From: JACVRU01 sp040902725
GTDB lineage: Bacteria; Actinomycetota; Thermoleophilia; Gaiellales; Gaiellaceae
Reading direction: 5' to 3'
Assembly (NCBI GenBank): GCA_040902725.1
Contig: JBBDWU010000014.1
Coordinates: 1-43,431, forward strand
Length of the DNA stretch: 43,431 bases
A program made the translations under genes and the position numbers. A model generated the notes under the pieces. It did not search any database, was not told where the DNA came from, and was given only the letters and a program-made list of their open reading frames with translations. Shown here piece after piece: positions 9,059 to 16,185 of the stretch (its first letter is position 1; the number at the start of each line of letters is the position of its first letter).

Positions 9059-10060
9059 ATGCTGACGACGAGAGGCAGAGTGAGGGCCGGCCCTCGAGCT
9101 CGTGAGCGAGCACGGCCGCTTGCGTGGCGGATCTTTCTCGTGAATGCGGCTGTGTTCGCCCTCGGAACCGCCGCGCTCGCCCTCTCGCCGGCAACCGTGA
9201 GCTGGCCGATCGCGCTGACGGAAGCAGTGGTGCTGACCGGTGGCCTCGCGGCGATCCTGGTCGTGAACCTCCTCCTCGTGAGGCGCTCGCTCGCGCCCCT
9301 CGGGCGGCTGACGGGACTCATGCACGGCGTCGACTTGCTGCGGCGGGGACAGCGCCTCCAGATCACCGGCCCCGCCGAGGTCCGGGAGCTCGGTGCCGTC
9401 TTCAACGAGATGCTCGACCGCCTCGAGCAAGAGCGGTACGAAAGCGGCAGGGCTGCGTTCCAGGCGCAGGAGGCCGAGCGCAAGCGTGTCGCACAGGAGT
9501 TGCACGACGAGATCGGGCAGGCGTTGACCGCGGTGATGCTGCAGCTCAGCCGGCTCGCCAAGCGCGCCCCCCCTGACCTGGAGGGCGAGTTGCGCGAAGC
9601 CCAGGAGACGACTCGGGCCAGCCTCGACGACGTCCGCAGGATCGCACGGCAGCTTCGCCCCGAGGCCCTGGACGACCTCGGCCTCCCGGCGGCCCTTGCC
9701 GCCCTCACGAGGATGTTCGCCGAGCGCACCGGAATGCGCATCCGCTGCGTCCTCAGCCCCGACCTCCCGGCGCTTCGAGGGGACACGGAGCTTGCGCTCT
9801 TCCGCGTGGCGCAGGAGAGCTTGACGAACGCAGCCCGCCACGCGGGCACGACGCGCATCGACCTCTCGCTGGAGCAGGCGGCCCACGCGGTGGTCCTGCG
9901 GGTGCGGGACGAGGGGAAGGGCTTCGACGGCGCCCGTTCCGGAAGCGGAATCCGCGGGATGCGCGAACGGGCCGCCCTCGTCGGCGGCAACCTGACGATT
10001 GAGGAGCGGGCGGGCGGCGGCGTCGAGGTTCGGCTGGAAGTCCCCGTCGAGACGGCCTGA
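9059..10060 (+). CDS. NarL-family sensor histidine kinase
   Basis: Membrane sensor kinase of 333 residues. Two helices (about 25-42 and 52-74) bracket a very short extracytoplasmic loop, so it probably senses membrane or intracellular signals. A HAMP-like linker follows (75-127). The HisKA_3 dimerisation region has the phospho-acceptor H149 in RKRVAQELHDEIGQAL. The HATPase_c domain shows NAARHAG (N box), VRDEGKGFD (G1) and GIRGMRERA (G2). I chose ATG 9059 because longer in-frame starts would overlap most of the preceding gene with a low-complexity arginine-rich extension. The stop overlaps the response regulator start (TGATG), so both are translated together. Confidence 0.9.
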   Translation: MLTTRGRVRAGPRARERARPLAWRIFLVNAAVFALGTAALALSPATVSWPIALTEAVVLTGGLAAILVVNLLLVRRSLAPLGRLTGLMHGVDLLRRGQRLQITGPAEVRELGAVFNEMLDRLEQERYESGRAAFQAQEAERKRVAQELHDEIGQALTAVMLQLSRLAKRAPPDLEGELREAQETTRASLDDVRRIARQLRPEALDDLGLPAALAALTRMFAERTGMRIRCVLSPDLPALRGDTELALFRVAQESLTNAARHAGTTRIDLSLEQAAHAVVLRVRDEGKGFDGARSGSGIRGMRERAALVGGNLTIEERAGGGVEVRLEVPVETA

Positions 10061-10716
10061 TGCCGGTTCCGCTGAAGACGCGGATCCTGCTGGCCGACGA
10101 TCACGCCGTCGTCCGGCGCGGCCTGCGCCTCGTCCTCGACGGCGAGCCCGATCTCGAAGTCGTAGCCGAGGCCGGCGACGGTGCCGAAGCCGTCGACCGA
10201 GCGGTCCACGAAGATGTCCACCTCGCAATTCTCGACGTCACGATGCCGCGCCTGACCGGGATCCAGGCGGCGCGCGAGATCTCGCGCAGGCGGCCGGAGG
10301 TCCGGACGCTGATTCTCTCGATGCACGACAACGAGCAGTACCTCTTCGAAGCGCTACGCGCGGGTGCGTCGGGCTACGTGCTGAAGTCCGCGGCCGACCG
10401 CGACCTGGTCGAGGCATGCCGCGCGACGATGCGCGGCGAGCCGTTCCTATACCCGGCTGGGGTCGCGGCGCTCGTCCGCGAGCACCTCGAGCGAGCCGGC
10501 GAGCGCGACGGCCCACCGGACATCCTGACGCCGCGAGAGCTGGAGATACTCAAGCTGATCGCCGAGGCCCACACCTCGAAGGAGATCGCCGACATGCTCG
10601 TCATTGCCGTGAAGACCGTCGAGCGTCACCGCGCGAACATCCTCGAGAAGCTCGGCATGCACGACCGAGTCCAGCTCACGCGTTACGCGATCAAGCGAGG
10701 GCTTGTAGAGCCCTGA
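10060..10716 (+). CDS. NarL/LuxR-family response regulator
   Basis: DNA-binding response regulator of 218 residues. The receiver domain has the acidic pair D13/D14 (LADDHAVVRRG), phospho-acceptor D59 (LAILDVTMP) and the conserved lysine in VLKSAAD. A LuxR-type helix-turn-helix occupies about residues 150-212 (LTPRELEILKLIAEAHTSKE then VKTVERHRANI). It is phosphorylated by the kinase encoded immediately upstream, with which it overlaps by one base. Regulated targets are unknown; the adjacent small membrane protein and transporters are candidates by position only. Confidence 0.95.
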   Translation: MPVPLKTRILLADDHAVVRRGLRLVLDGEPDLEVVAEAGDGAEAVDRAVHEDVHLAILDVTMPRLTGIQAAREISRRRPEVRTLILSMHDNEQYLFEALRAGASGYVLKSAADRDLVEACRATMRGEPFLYPAGVAALVREHLERAGERDGPPDILTPRELEILKLIAEAHTSKEIADMLVIAVKTVERHRANILEKLGMHDRVQLTRYAIKRGLVEP

Positions 10717-10781
10717 CCCCGGGAAATTGGTGTCGCGCACCTATTGCCCGCGTCGCCCGCACCGGGCAGGCTCGGGTGAGG

Positions 10782-11102
10782 ATGGCGAGCCGGGAACGCT
10801 GGCCGGATAAGACCACGCCGACCCGCGAGTCGCTCGAGGGTCTCCAAGGCTTCCGCGTCGAGTGGGACGACGGCACGTTCGGTATCGCCGGCGGGATGGC
10901 GATCGTCGTCCAGACGGAGGGACTCGGCAGCGGTCATCACAAAGTCGAGCTGTTGGCCCTCGATGACGTCGTCGCCATTCTCCCCGACGAACGGCGGATC
11001 CTCGCCCGGACGGGCGTGCCGCGTGCAGGGCCCGGGTCACCGCGGGCGCTCGGGCGAGCGCTGCTCGGTCTCCTCCGGGGTCGTCGGCAGCTACGCGCCT
11101 GA
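10782..11102 (+). CDS. Small conserved-looking hypothetical protein
   Basis: Predicted protein of 106 residues starting at ATG 10782, or GTG 10776 in the same frame. The central part (GFRVEWDDGTFGIAGG then HHKVELLALDDVVAILP) looks like a small beta-barrel, somewhat like PRC-barrel proteins. The C-terminus is arginine-rich and may be less reliable. I do not recognise the family. It lies 65 bases after the response regulator and may be in that operon, and it overlaps the convergent peptidoglycan-binding gene by 12 bases. The other frames here are clear arginine/proline-rich shadows, which supports this one. Confidence 0.55.
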   Translation: MASRERWPDKTTPTRESLEGLQGFRVEWDDGTFGIAGGMAIVVQTEGLGSGHHKVELLALDDVVAILPDERRILARTGVPRAGPGSPRALGRALLGLLRGRRQLRA

Positions 11103-11639
11103 GGCCAGCGCCTCGTTGATCGCGGCGAGCGTCTCCGGGCCGGCGATCCCGTCGGCCGTGAGCCCCGAATCGGCCTGGAACTGCTGCACGGCGTCGGCGG
11201 TGGCGGCGCCGAACAGACCGTCGGGCTCGCCGGCGTCGTAGCCGAGCGCGACCAATGCCTCCTGGAGCAGCGCCACGTCCTCGCTCTCGTCGCCCTCCGC
11301 CAGCGTCACGTCCTCCGGCAGCGTCACCGACGGCTCGACCGGCGTATCGGTCGTGCCGGTGCCGGCGGGCTCGGTGGCCGCCGTCGTCGCCGGCAGCGTC
11401 GAGGCCGTCTCGTCGCCGCCCCCGAACACGCGCACGAGGCCGACCACGATCAGCAGGAGCACGACCGCGGCCGCGAGCCCGGCCACGAGCTGACGGCGGT
11501 CGCGCGGCCCCTCGTCGTACTCGTCCGTCGGCTCGAGCCAGGTCTCGCCTTCGGGGTCGTGGAAACCCTCGGGCGCCGGCTCCTCGTCCTCGAACCAGTC
11601 CTCCGCGAACCCGTCGCGGTCGTCATCGCGTCTCGCCAC
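11091..11639 (-). CDS. Membrane-anchored peptidoglycan-binding protein
   Basis: Protein of 182 residues in four parts: an acidic N-terminal cytoplasmic tail (1-47), one membrane helix (about 51-71), a Thr/Pro/Ala-rich linker, and a C-terminal PG_binding_1 domain (about 118-178; LLQEALVALGYDAG, DGLFGAATADAVQQFQ, DGIAGPETLAAI). The domain binds peptidoglycan stem peptides and usually targets enzymes; here no enzyme domain is attached, so it may tether the membrane to the wall. It starts at GTG 11639, 14 bases after tRNA-Ser(CGA) on the same strand, and may be read through from the tRNA promoter. Confidence 0.85.
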   Translation of the reverse strand: MARRDDDRDGFAEDWFEDEEPAPEGFHDPEGETWLEPTDEYDEGPRDRRQLVAGLAAAVVLLLIVVGLVRVFGGGDETASTLPATTAATEPAGTGTTDTPVEPSVTLPEDVTLAEGDESEDVALLQEALVALGYDAGEPDGLFGAATADAVQQFQADSGLTADGIAGPETLAAINEALASGA

Positions 11640-11653
11640 GAGGAGAACCTATA

Positions 11654-11742
11654 CGGAGGGGGAGGGATTTGAACCCTCGATCCGCCTTACGACGGATAAC
11701 GGTTTTCGAGACCGCCGCATTCGACCGCTCTGCCACCCCTCC
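11654..11742 (-). tRNA. tRNA-Ser(CGA)
   Basis: The minus-strand acceptor stem GGAGGGG/CCCCTCC has discriminator G. The anticodon loop TCTCGAAAA sits in the stem GCGGT/ACCGT, giving anticodon CGA. The long variable arm (TATCCGTCGTAAGGCGGAT) and the T loop GGTTCAAATCC identify a class II serine tRNA. It is separated by only three bases from tRNA-Ser(GCT), so the two form one transcript. No CCA is encoded. Confidence 0.96.
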
Positions 11743-11745
11743 AGG

Positions 11746-11836
11746 CGGAGAAGGAGGGATTCGAACCCTCGATGGAGCCATTCAGCCCCATAACGCCTTA
11801 GCAGGGCGCCGCCTTCAGCCACTCGGCCACTTCTCC
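11746..11836 (-). tRNA. tRNA-Ser(GCT)
   Basis: The minus-strand acceptor stem GGAGAAG/CTTCTCC has discriminator G. The anticodon loop CTGCTAA gives anticodon GCT for AGC/AGU codons. The extended variable arm (TATGGGGCTGAATGGCTCCA) and T loop GGTTCGAATCC are as expected for tRNA-Ser. It is first in a two-tRNA transcript with tRNA-Ser(CGA). No CCA is encoded. Confidence 0.96.
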
Positions 11837-11870
11837 GCGCCCGCGCATGGTAGCGGCTCCCAGGACACGG

Positions 11871-11903
11871 AAAAGCCCGCCGCTTTGCCGCAGACGGGCT
11901 TTT
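11871..11903. repeat. Inverted repeat / hairpin upstream of the tRNA-Ser pair
   Basis: Perfect nine-base arms AAAAGCCCG and CGGGCTTTT enclose 15 bases. By shape it is a rho-independent terminator with T-runs on both strands. However, it lies between divergent units (tRNA-Ser genes leftward, LigD polymerase gene rightward), where a terminator is not expected. It could be an attenuator, a relic terminator, or a protein-binding site. Confidence 0.6.
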
Positions 11904-12014
11904 CGAGCCGGAATTCGAGGGGGGAGAACCGGCGTCTCAATGATGCCCGCGCCGCCCACCGCCGCGCATGCCCCACTTGGGGGATTTGCGGGGCACTTCG
12001 CGATACTGCCTGGG

Positions 12015-12974
12015 ATGAAAGTGAGGATCTCGAATCCCGGAAAGGTCTTCTTCCCCAGGCCGGGGATCACCAAGGGCGAGCTGATCGACTACTACGTCGA
12101 CCTCGCGCCCCACATCCTCCACCACGTCCGGCGGCGCCCGATGCAGATGCTTCGCTACCCGGACGGCGTGGACGGTTTCAGCTTCTACCAGAAGCGGATC
12201 CCGCAGCCGCACCCGGACTTCGTCAAGACCGTTCACGTCGTCTTCCCGAGCGCGAACGAGATCGACTTCGCAGTCGTCGAGAACGCACGGGCGCTCGCGT
12301 GGGTGGTGAACCTGGGCTGCATCGACCTGCACACGTGGCACTCGCGCGTCGCCGACGTCGAGCGGCCCGATTACCTGCTGATCGACCTCGACCCGAGCGA
12401 GGGCAACCCGTGGAGCCACGTCCAGGAGATCGCGCTCGTCGTCAAGCAGGTGCTGGACGAGCTCGGGCTCGCGAGCTTCCCGAAGACGTCGGGCGCCACC
12501 GGCCTCCACATCCTCGCGCCGATCAAGCCGGAGCTCCGCTTCCCGCACGTGCGCGACTTTGCGAAGGAGGTGGCGAAGGAGGTCGAGGAGCGGATCGGCG
12601 ACCAGGCGGTCGCGACCACCCGCTGGAAGGTGGCCGAGCGCGTCGGCGTGTTCGTCGACTACGGGCAGAACGCGCGCGACCGGACGATCGCGTGCGCCTA
12701 CTCGATCCGGCCGACCCCCGACGCGCGCGCGTCGGCGCCGCTGCGGTGGGAGGAGGTGGCGGACGTCGATCCCTCCGCGTTCACCCTGCGGACGATGCGC
12801 CACCGCGTCGATGCCGTGGGCGACCTGACGGCGGGGATGTGGCGGCGGAAGGCCAGCCTCTTGCCGCGCTTCGAGCAGGTCGGCCTCGAAGCGCCCACGA
12901 GCGACGAGCATCCCCGCGACCGCTTCGCCGGGCGCGGCGGGCGGGGGGCCTGGCGCTCAGGCAGTGCCGAGTAG
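12015..12974 (+). CDS. ligD: LigD-type DNA polymerase/primase (NHEJ polymerase domain)
   Basis: Stand-alone polymerase domain of LigD, 319 residues, which adds nucleotides at broken DNA ends in Ku-dependent end joining. The catalytic aspartates are D124 and D126 in LLIDLDPSEG. Other family motifs include KVFFPRPGITKGELI (10-24), PMQMLRYPDGVDG (42-54), FYQKRIP and the nucleotide-binding SGATGLHI (159-166). I chose ATG 12015 because MKVRISNPGKVFF is the usual N-terminus; the frame remains open upstream without conserved sequence. The gene converges on the ligase-domain gene with an 18-base overlap. No Ku gene or phosphoesterase domain is in the window. Confidence 0.92.
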   Translation: MKVRISNPGKVFFPRPGITKGELIDYYVDLAPHILHHVRRRPMQMLRYPDGVDGFSFYQKRIPQPHPDFVKTVHVVFPSANEIDFAVVENARALAWVVNLGCIDLHTWHSRVADVERPDYLLIDLDPSEGNPWSHVQEIALVVKQVLDELGLASFPKTSGATGLHILAPIKPELRFPHVRDFAKEVAKEVEERIGDQAVATTRWKVAERVGVFVDYGQNARDRTIACAYSIRPTPDARASAPLRWEEVADVDPSAFTLRTMRHRVDAVGDLTAGMWRRKASLLPRFEQVGLEAPTSDEHPRDRFAGRGGRGAWRSGSAE

Positions 12975-13964
12975 GTCGGCGACGCTCGGGTCGCCCTTCC
13001 GGCGCGGCGGGCGCACCTCGCGCCAGGTGCACTGAGCCGGGTCCTTGTCGGGCCGGAAGCGCAGCAGCCGCGTCCCGTGGCGGAAGCGGCGGCGCTCGAG
13101 CTTGTCGAAGCGGATCTCGACGACGAGCTCCGGCCGCAGCGCGGACTCCTTCAGCTCGGGATTGCCCCAGCGGCTGGGCTCGGAGAACTGCCGCTCGGGC
13201 GCGTTCTTCAGCAGCGGCTCGATCAGCGCGCGGATCTCCTCCTGCTTGGTCTGCGCGACCGCCGCCGAGCCGACGTAGTCGAGCTCGCCCTTGCTGTCGT
13301 AGAGCCCGAGCAGGAGCGTCGCGAGCTTCCCGTCGGCCTTCCAGCGGACGCCGACGACGACGCAGTCGGCGGTGCGGTGGCGCTTCACCTTGACGACGCC
13401 GTCGCGTGAGCCGGAGAGGTAGGGCAGGCCCAGCCGCTTCGCCACCACGCCGTCCAGACCGGCCCTGTCGAGCCGGTCCAGCCAGCGCTCGGCCTCGGCG
13501 CGCTCGCGGGAGGCGGGGGAGAGCGTGAAGCGCTTCGCGCGCCGCTCCAGCTCCTTCCGCCGCTGCTCGAGCGGCAGCTCGTGGAGCGGCTTGCCGTCCC
13601 AGAGCAGTACGTCGAAGGCGATGAACGTGGCCGGGATCTCGCCGGCGAGCTTGCGGACACGGCTCTCGGCGGGATGGAGCCGCATCTGCATCGCGTCGAA
13701 GTCGAGGGCGCCCTTGCGCTCGATCACGATCTCCCCGTCCAGGGCGGAGTGCGGCGGCAGCAGGTCGCCGAGCGCCGCCAGCTCGGGGAAGTAGCGCAGC
13801 AGCGGGCGCCCGTTGCGGCTCCAGAGCGCGAGCTCGCCGCCGTCGTTCTCGAGCACGCCGCGGAAGCCGTCCCACTTCGGCTCGTACTGCCAGCCGTCGC
13901 CCGAGGGCAGCTCGGCGACGAGCTCGGCCTCCATCGGCGGGAAGGGCACGTCTGGGCCGGGCAT
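12957..13964 (-). CDS. ATP-dependent DNA ligase (LigD ligase domain)
   Basis: Stand-alone ATP-dependent DNA ligase of 335 residues. The adenylated lysine is K30 in motif I (YEPKWDGFRG). Other nucleotidyltransferase motifs follow: ALDGEIVI (motif III), FIAFDVLLWDG (IIIa), GLDGVVAKRL (IV) and DGVVKVKRHR (V). An OB-fold C-terminus follows, including LRPELVVEIRFD and CTWREVRPP. Size and order match the ligase part of LigD or LigC. ATG 13964 gives the typical N-terminus (PPMEAELVAELPSGDGW). It faces the LigD polymerase gene tail to tail with an 18-base overlap, so the two are separately transcribed halves of what is one protein in many bacteria. Confidence 0.92.
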   Translation of the reverse strand: MPGPDVPFPPMEAELVAELPSGDGWQYEPKWDGFRGVLENDGGELALWSRNGRPLLRYFPELAALGDLLPPHSALDGEIVIERKGALDFDAMQMRLHPAESRVRKLAGEIPATFIAFDVLLWDGKPLHELPLEQRRKELERRAKRFTLSPASRERAEAERWLDRLDRAGLDGVVAKRLGLPYLSGSRDGVVKVKRHRTADCVVVGVRWKADGKLATLLLGLYDSKGELDYVGSAAVAQTKQEEIRALIEPLLKNAPERQFSEPSRWGNPELKESALRPELVVEIRFDKLERRRFRHGTRLLRFRPDKDPAQCTWREVRPPRRKGDPSVADLLGTA

Positions 13965-14011
13965 CACGACGATGTTACGGTCCGCGCGTCCAGCGACCGG
14001 AGGGAGAACAC

Positions 14012-14263
14012 ATGCCGCTGTACCTCGACGTGCACAACATGGAAGGCGGCGTCGCGGCCGAAGACGTCGCGCAAGCACACATGGCGGACCTGAAGACGCA
14101 GGAGCAGTACGGCGTGAACTACAAGCGCTACTGGGTCGACGAGAAGGCGGGGAAGATCTTCTGCCTCGTGGAGGCTCCCGACGCCGAAGCGGCGAGGCGC
14201 GTCCACGCGGAGGCGCACGGCCTCGTCGCCGACGAGATCTACGAGGTCACGGAGCACACGTAA
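14012..14263 (+). CDS. DUF4242 (SCO4226-like) protein
   Basis: Small ferredoxin-like alpha/beta protein of 83 residues belonging to DUF4242. Family features are the N-terminal MPLYLDVHNMEGG, the central WVDEKAGKIFCLVEAPDAEA and the C-terminal HGLVADEIYEV. The Streptomyces member SCO4226 is described as a nickel-binding protein; whether this one binds nickel is inference. The start is clear: GGAGGGAG lies about eight bases before ATG 14012. It is divergent from the DNA ligase gene, and its stop TAA overlaps a possible start of the next small gene. Confidence 0.88.
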   Translation: MPLYLDVHNMEGGVAAEDVAQAHMADLKTQEQYGVNYKRYWVDEKAGKIFCLVEAPDAEAARRVHAEAHGLVADEIYEVTEHT

Positions 14264-14502
14264 CGGGCCTCGACGGCGAGTGGAAGGTCGCGCCTTTCGG
14301 GCTGCGGAAGCGCATCTCGGGTGCGCGCGGCTGGACGATCCTGGGCCCGCTGCGCGTGCCCTTCGACGTGCGCGGGCTCGAGCTCCACTACCGCTTCGGC
14401 GGCCTCGTCGACGTGCTCGAGCCGGAGGGAGAGGGCTACCGCGGCCGCGCGACCCTCTTCGGACGCACAGTCGGCACCTTCCGGATGCGCCGCCCTAGTT
14501 GA
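14263..14502 (+). CDS. Small conserved-looking protein with uncertain (possibly ACG) start
   Basis: Open frame encoding about 79 residues. It has good protein character (EWKVAPFGLRKRISGARG, TILGPLRVPFDVRG, then YRFGGLVDVLEPEGEGYRG and GRTVGTFRMRR). This resembles short actinobacterial proteins of unknown function in which charged turns separate beta strands. No ATG, GTG or TTG lies at a sensible place in this frame. The DUF4242 stop is followed as TAACG, exactly where a coupled TAATG would sit, so ACG 14263 is the proposed start. A sequencing error, a mutation that silenced the gene or a CTG further in are alternatives. It ends convergent with the thioredoxin-like gene, overlapping by eight bases. 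Confidence 0.5.
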   Translation, partial: TGLDGEWKVAPFGLRKRISGARGWTILGPLRVPFDVRGLELHYRFGGLVDVLEPEGEGYRGRATLFGRTVGTFRMRRPS

Positions 14503-14794
14503 GCCAGGGCGCGAGGAAGCGCTCGATCTCGCGGCAGCCGCGCGGGTGCTCGAGCCGCGCGCGGACGTGCTTCCCCTCGACGACGACGAGCGTCGGCACC
14601 GCGGTGACGCCGAAGCGCTCGACGAGGTCGGGACGCGTCTCCCGGTCGACCGTGTAGAGCTTGAAGGTCTCGTGGTTCTTCCGGCGCTGGAGCACCTGCG
14701 CGAGGAATCCCTCCGCGCGCCGGCACTGCCCGGATACGGACGAGTGGAAGAACACTAGGCCCGGCTTGGCAGTAGTCATCCCCGAGATTTGCAT
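14495..14794 (-). CDS. Thioredoxin-fold protein with a single active-site cysteine
   Basis: Protein of 99 residues with a thioredoxin-like layout: first strand LVFFHSS, active-site position SGQC (21-24), middle strand FKLYTVDRE and cis-proline VTAVPTLVVV (P67). The normal CxxC is SxxC, so the attacking first cysteine is missing and only C24 remains. It therefore cannot work as an ordinary dithiol reductase. It may act as a binding or monothiol protein, or sense redox state through C24. ATG 14794 has GAGGGAG just upstream; an internal ATG five codons later is an alternative. It is divergent from fabF. Confidence 0.75.
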   Translation of the reverse strand: MQISGMTTAKPGLVFFHSSVSGQCRRAEGFLAQVLQRRKNHETFKLYTVDRETRPDLVERFGVTAVPTLVVVEGKHVRARLEHPRGCREIERFLAPWLN

Positions 14795-14881
14795 CGTCTC
14801 CCTCAGGAGGCGGGGGCCAGGCCTCTAAGAACGTGTCTTCCCGATTCGGCCTCGATCCTACCGCTCGCTAAGGTGACGAGG

Positions 14882-16111
14882 GTGCGGAGGGTCGTCGTCA
14901 CGGGGCTGGGAGCGGTCACGCCGGTCGGCAACGACGCGCCGTCCACCTGGGAGGCGGCGGTCGCGGGGAAGAGCGGCATCGACTTCATCCGCTCCTTCGA
15001 CGCGAGCGGCTTCGACGTGCGGATCGCGGCGGAGGTGAAGGACTTCGACCCGAGCGGCGTGGCCTCGCCCAAGGAGGTGCGGAAGCTCGACCGCTACGTG
15101 CTGCTCTCGCTCGCGGCGGCGAAGGAGGCGGTGGAGGACGCGGCGCTGCGCGACTTCGACCCGGCGCGCGTCGGCATCGTCTTCGGCTCGGCGATCGGCG
15201 GCTTCCTCGGGATCATGGAGCAGCACGAGATCCTGCTCGAGCGCGGCCAGGACCGGGTGTCGCCGAACTTCCTGCCCAACGTCCTCGTCGACTCCGCCAG
15301 CGGGCAGCTGGCGATCTCGCTCGGGATCCGCGGGCCCAACTACGCCGTCGTCTCCGCCTGCGCCACCGGCTCCCACGCGGTCGGCGAGGGGGCGGAGCTG
15401 ATCAAGCGCGGCGACGTCGACGCGGTGCTCGCGGGCGGCGCGGAGGCCTGCATGCACCCGCTGATCCTGGCCGGCTTCTCGGCCATGCGCGGCCTCGCAG
15501 TGGAGAACGAGCACCCGCCGCGGGCCTCGCGGCCATTCGACGCGACGCGGGCGGGCTTCGTGATGGGCGAGGGTGCCTGCGTGCTGCTGCTCGAGGAGTA
15601 CGAGCGCGCGCAGGCGCGCGGCGCGGAGATCTACGCCGAGGTGCTCGGCTACGGGGCCTCGAACGACGCGCACCACATGGCGCAGCCCGATCCCGAGTCG
15701 GTGGGAGTCGTCGAGATGATGCGGAGCGCGCTCGCGCGGGCCGGCGTCGAGCCGGGTCAGGTCGACTACGTGAACGCCCACGGCACGTCGACGCCGCTCG
15801 GCGACCTGGCGGAGACGCGCGCGATCAAGGAGGTGTTCGGCGACCACGCGTACAAGCTGGCGGTCTCCTCCACCAAGTCGGTGATGGGCCACTGCTTCGG
15901 GGCGGCGGGGGCGATCGAGGCGATGATGTGCGTGCTCGCGGTCAAGCACGGCGTGATCCCGCCGACGATCAACTACGAGCATCCGGATCCGGAGTGCGAC
16001 CTCGACTACGTGCCCAACGAGGCGCGCGAGGCCGACGTCCGCGTCGCGCTCTCGAACGCCATGGGCCTCGGCGGCCACAACGGCTGTGTCCTGGTCGGCC
16101 GCGTCGATTGA
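14882..16111 (+). CDS. fabF: Beta-ketoacyl-ACP synthase II
   Basis: Condensing enzyme of fatty acid elongation, about 409 residues as in E. coli FabF. It joins malonyl-ACP to the growing acyl chain. The active-site triad is complete: C160 in VVSACATGSHA, His in NAHGTSTPLGD (about 302) and His in SVMGHCFGAAGA (about 337). The C-terminus has the glycine loop SNAMGLGGHNG. The GTG at 14882 has AAGG about eight bases upstream and gives the standard RRVVVTGLGAVTP start; GTG 14873 is also possible. No acpP or other fab gene is adjacent, so it stands alone here. The stop codon directly abuts a hairpin shared in type with the convergent HAD gene. Confidence 0.95.
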   Translation: MRRVVVTGLGAVTPVGNDAPSTWEAAVAGKSGIDFIRSFDASGFDVRIAAEVKDFDPSGVASPKEVRKLDRYVLLSLAAAKEAVEDAALRDFDPARVGIVFGSAIGGFLGIMEQHEILLERGQDRVSPNFLPNVLVDSASGQLAISLGIRGPNYAVVSACATGSHAVGEGAELIKRGDVDAVLAGGAEACMHPLILAGFSAMRGLAVENEHPPRASRPFDATRAGFVMGEGACVLLLEEYERAQARGAEIYAEVLGYGASNDAHHMAQPDPESVGVVEMMRSALARAGVEPGQVDYVNAHGTSTPLGDLAETRAIKEVFGDHAYKLAVSSTKSVMGHCFGAAGAIEAMMCVLAVKHGVIPPTINYEHPDPECDLDYVPNEAREADVRVALSNAMGLGGHNGCVLVGRVD

Positions 16112-16132
16112 CAAGTAACACTTTGTTACTTG
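16112..16132. repeat. Hairpin repeat copy 1
   Basis: Arms CAAGTAAC and GTTACTTG enclose the loop ACTTT. The hairpin begins at the base after the fabF stop codon. There is no following T-run, so it is not a classical terminator. A near-identical copy lies 34 bases downstream. Confidence 0.8.
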
Positions 16133-16166
16133 TGTGGGACCGCGCCGCGGGGCGGGCCTACGGACT

Positions 16167-16185
16167 AAGTAACACTCTGTTACTT
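16167..16185. repeat. Hairpin repeat copy 2
   Basis: Arms AAGTAAC and GTTACTT enclose the loop ACTCT. It differs from copy 1 by one loop base and one fewer stem pair. The stop codon of the minus-strand HAD gene (TAA, 16182-16180) lies inside the right arm. Each convergent gene therefore ends at its own hairpin. Confidence 0.8.

Noticed and set aside
16112..16185. Two repeated units read as a tiny CRISPR array
   Set aside because: Only two imperfect palindromes at gene ends, no spacer series and no cas genes.
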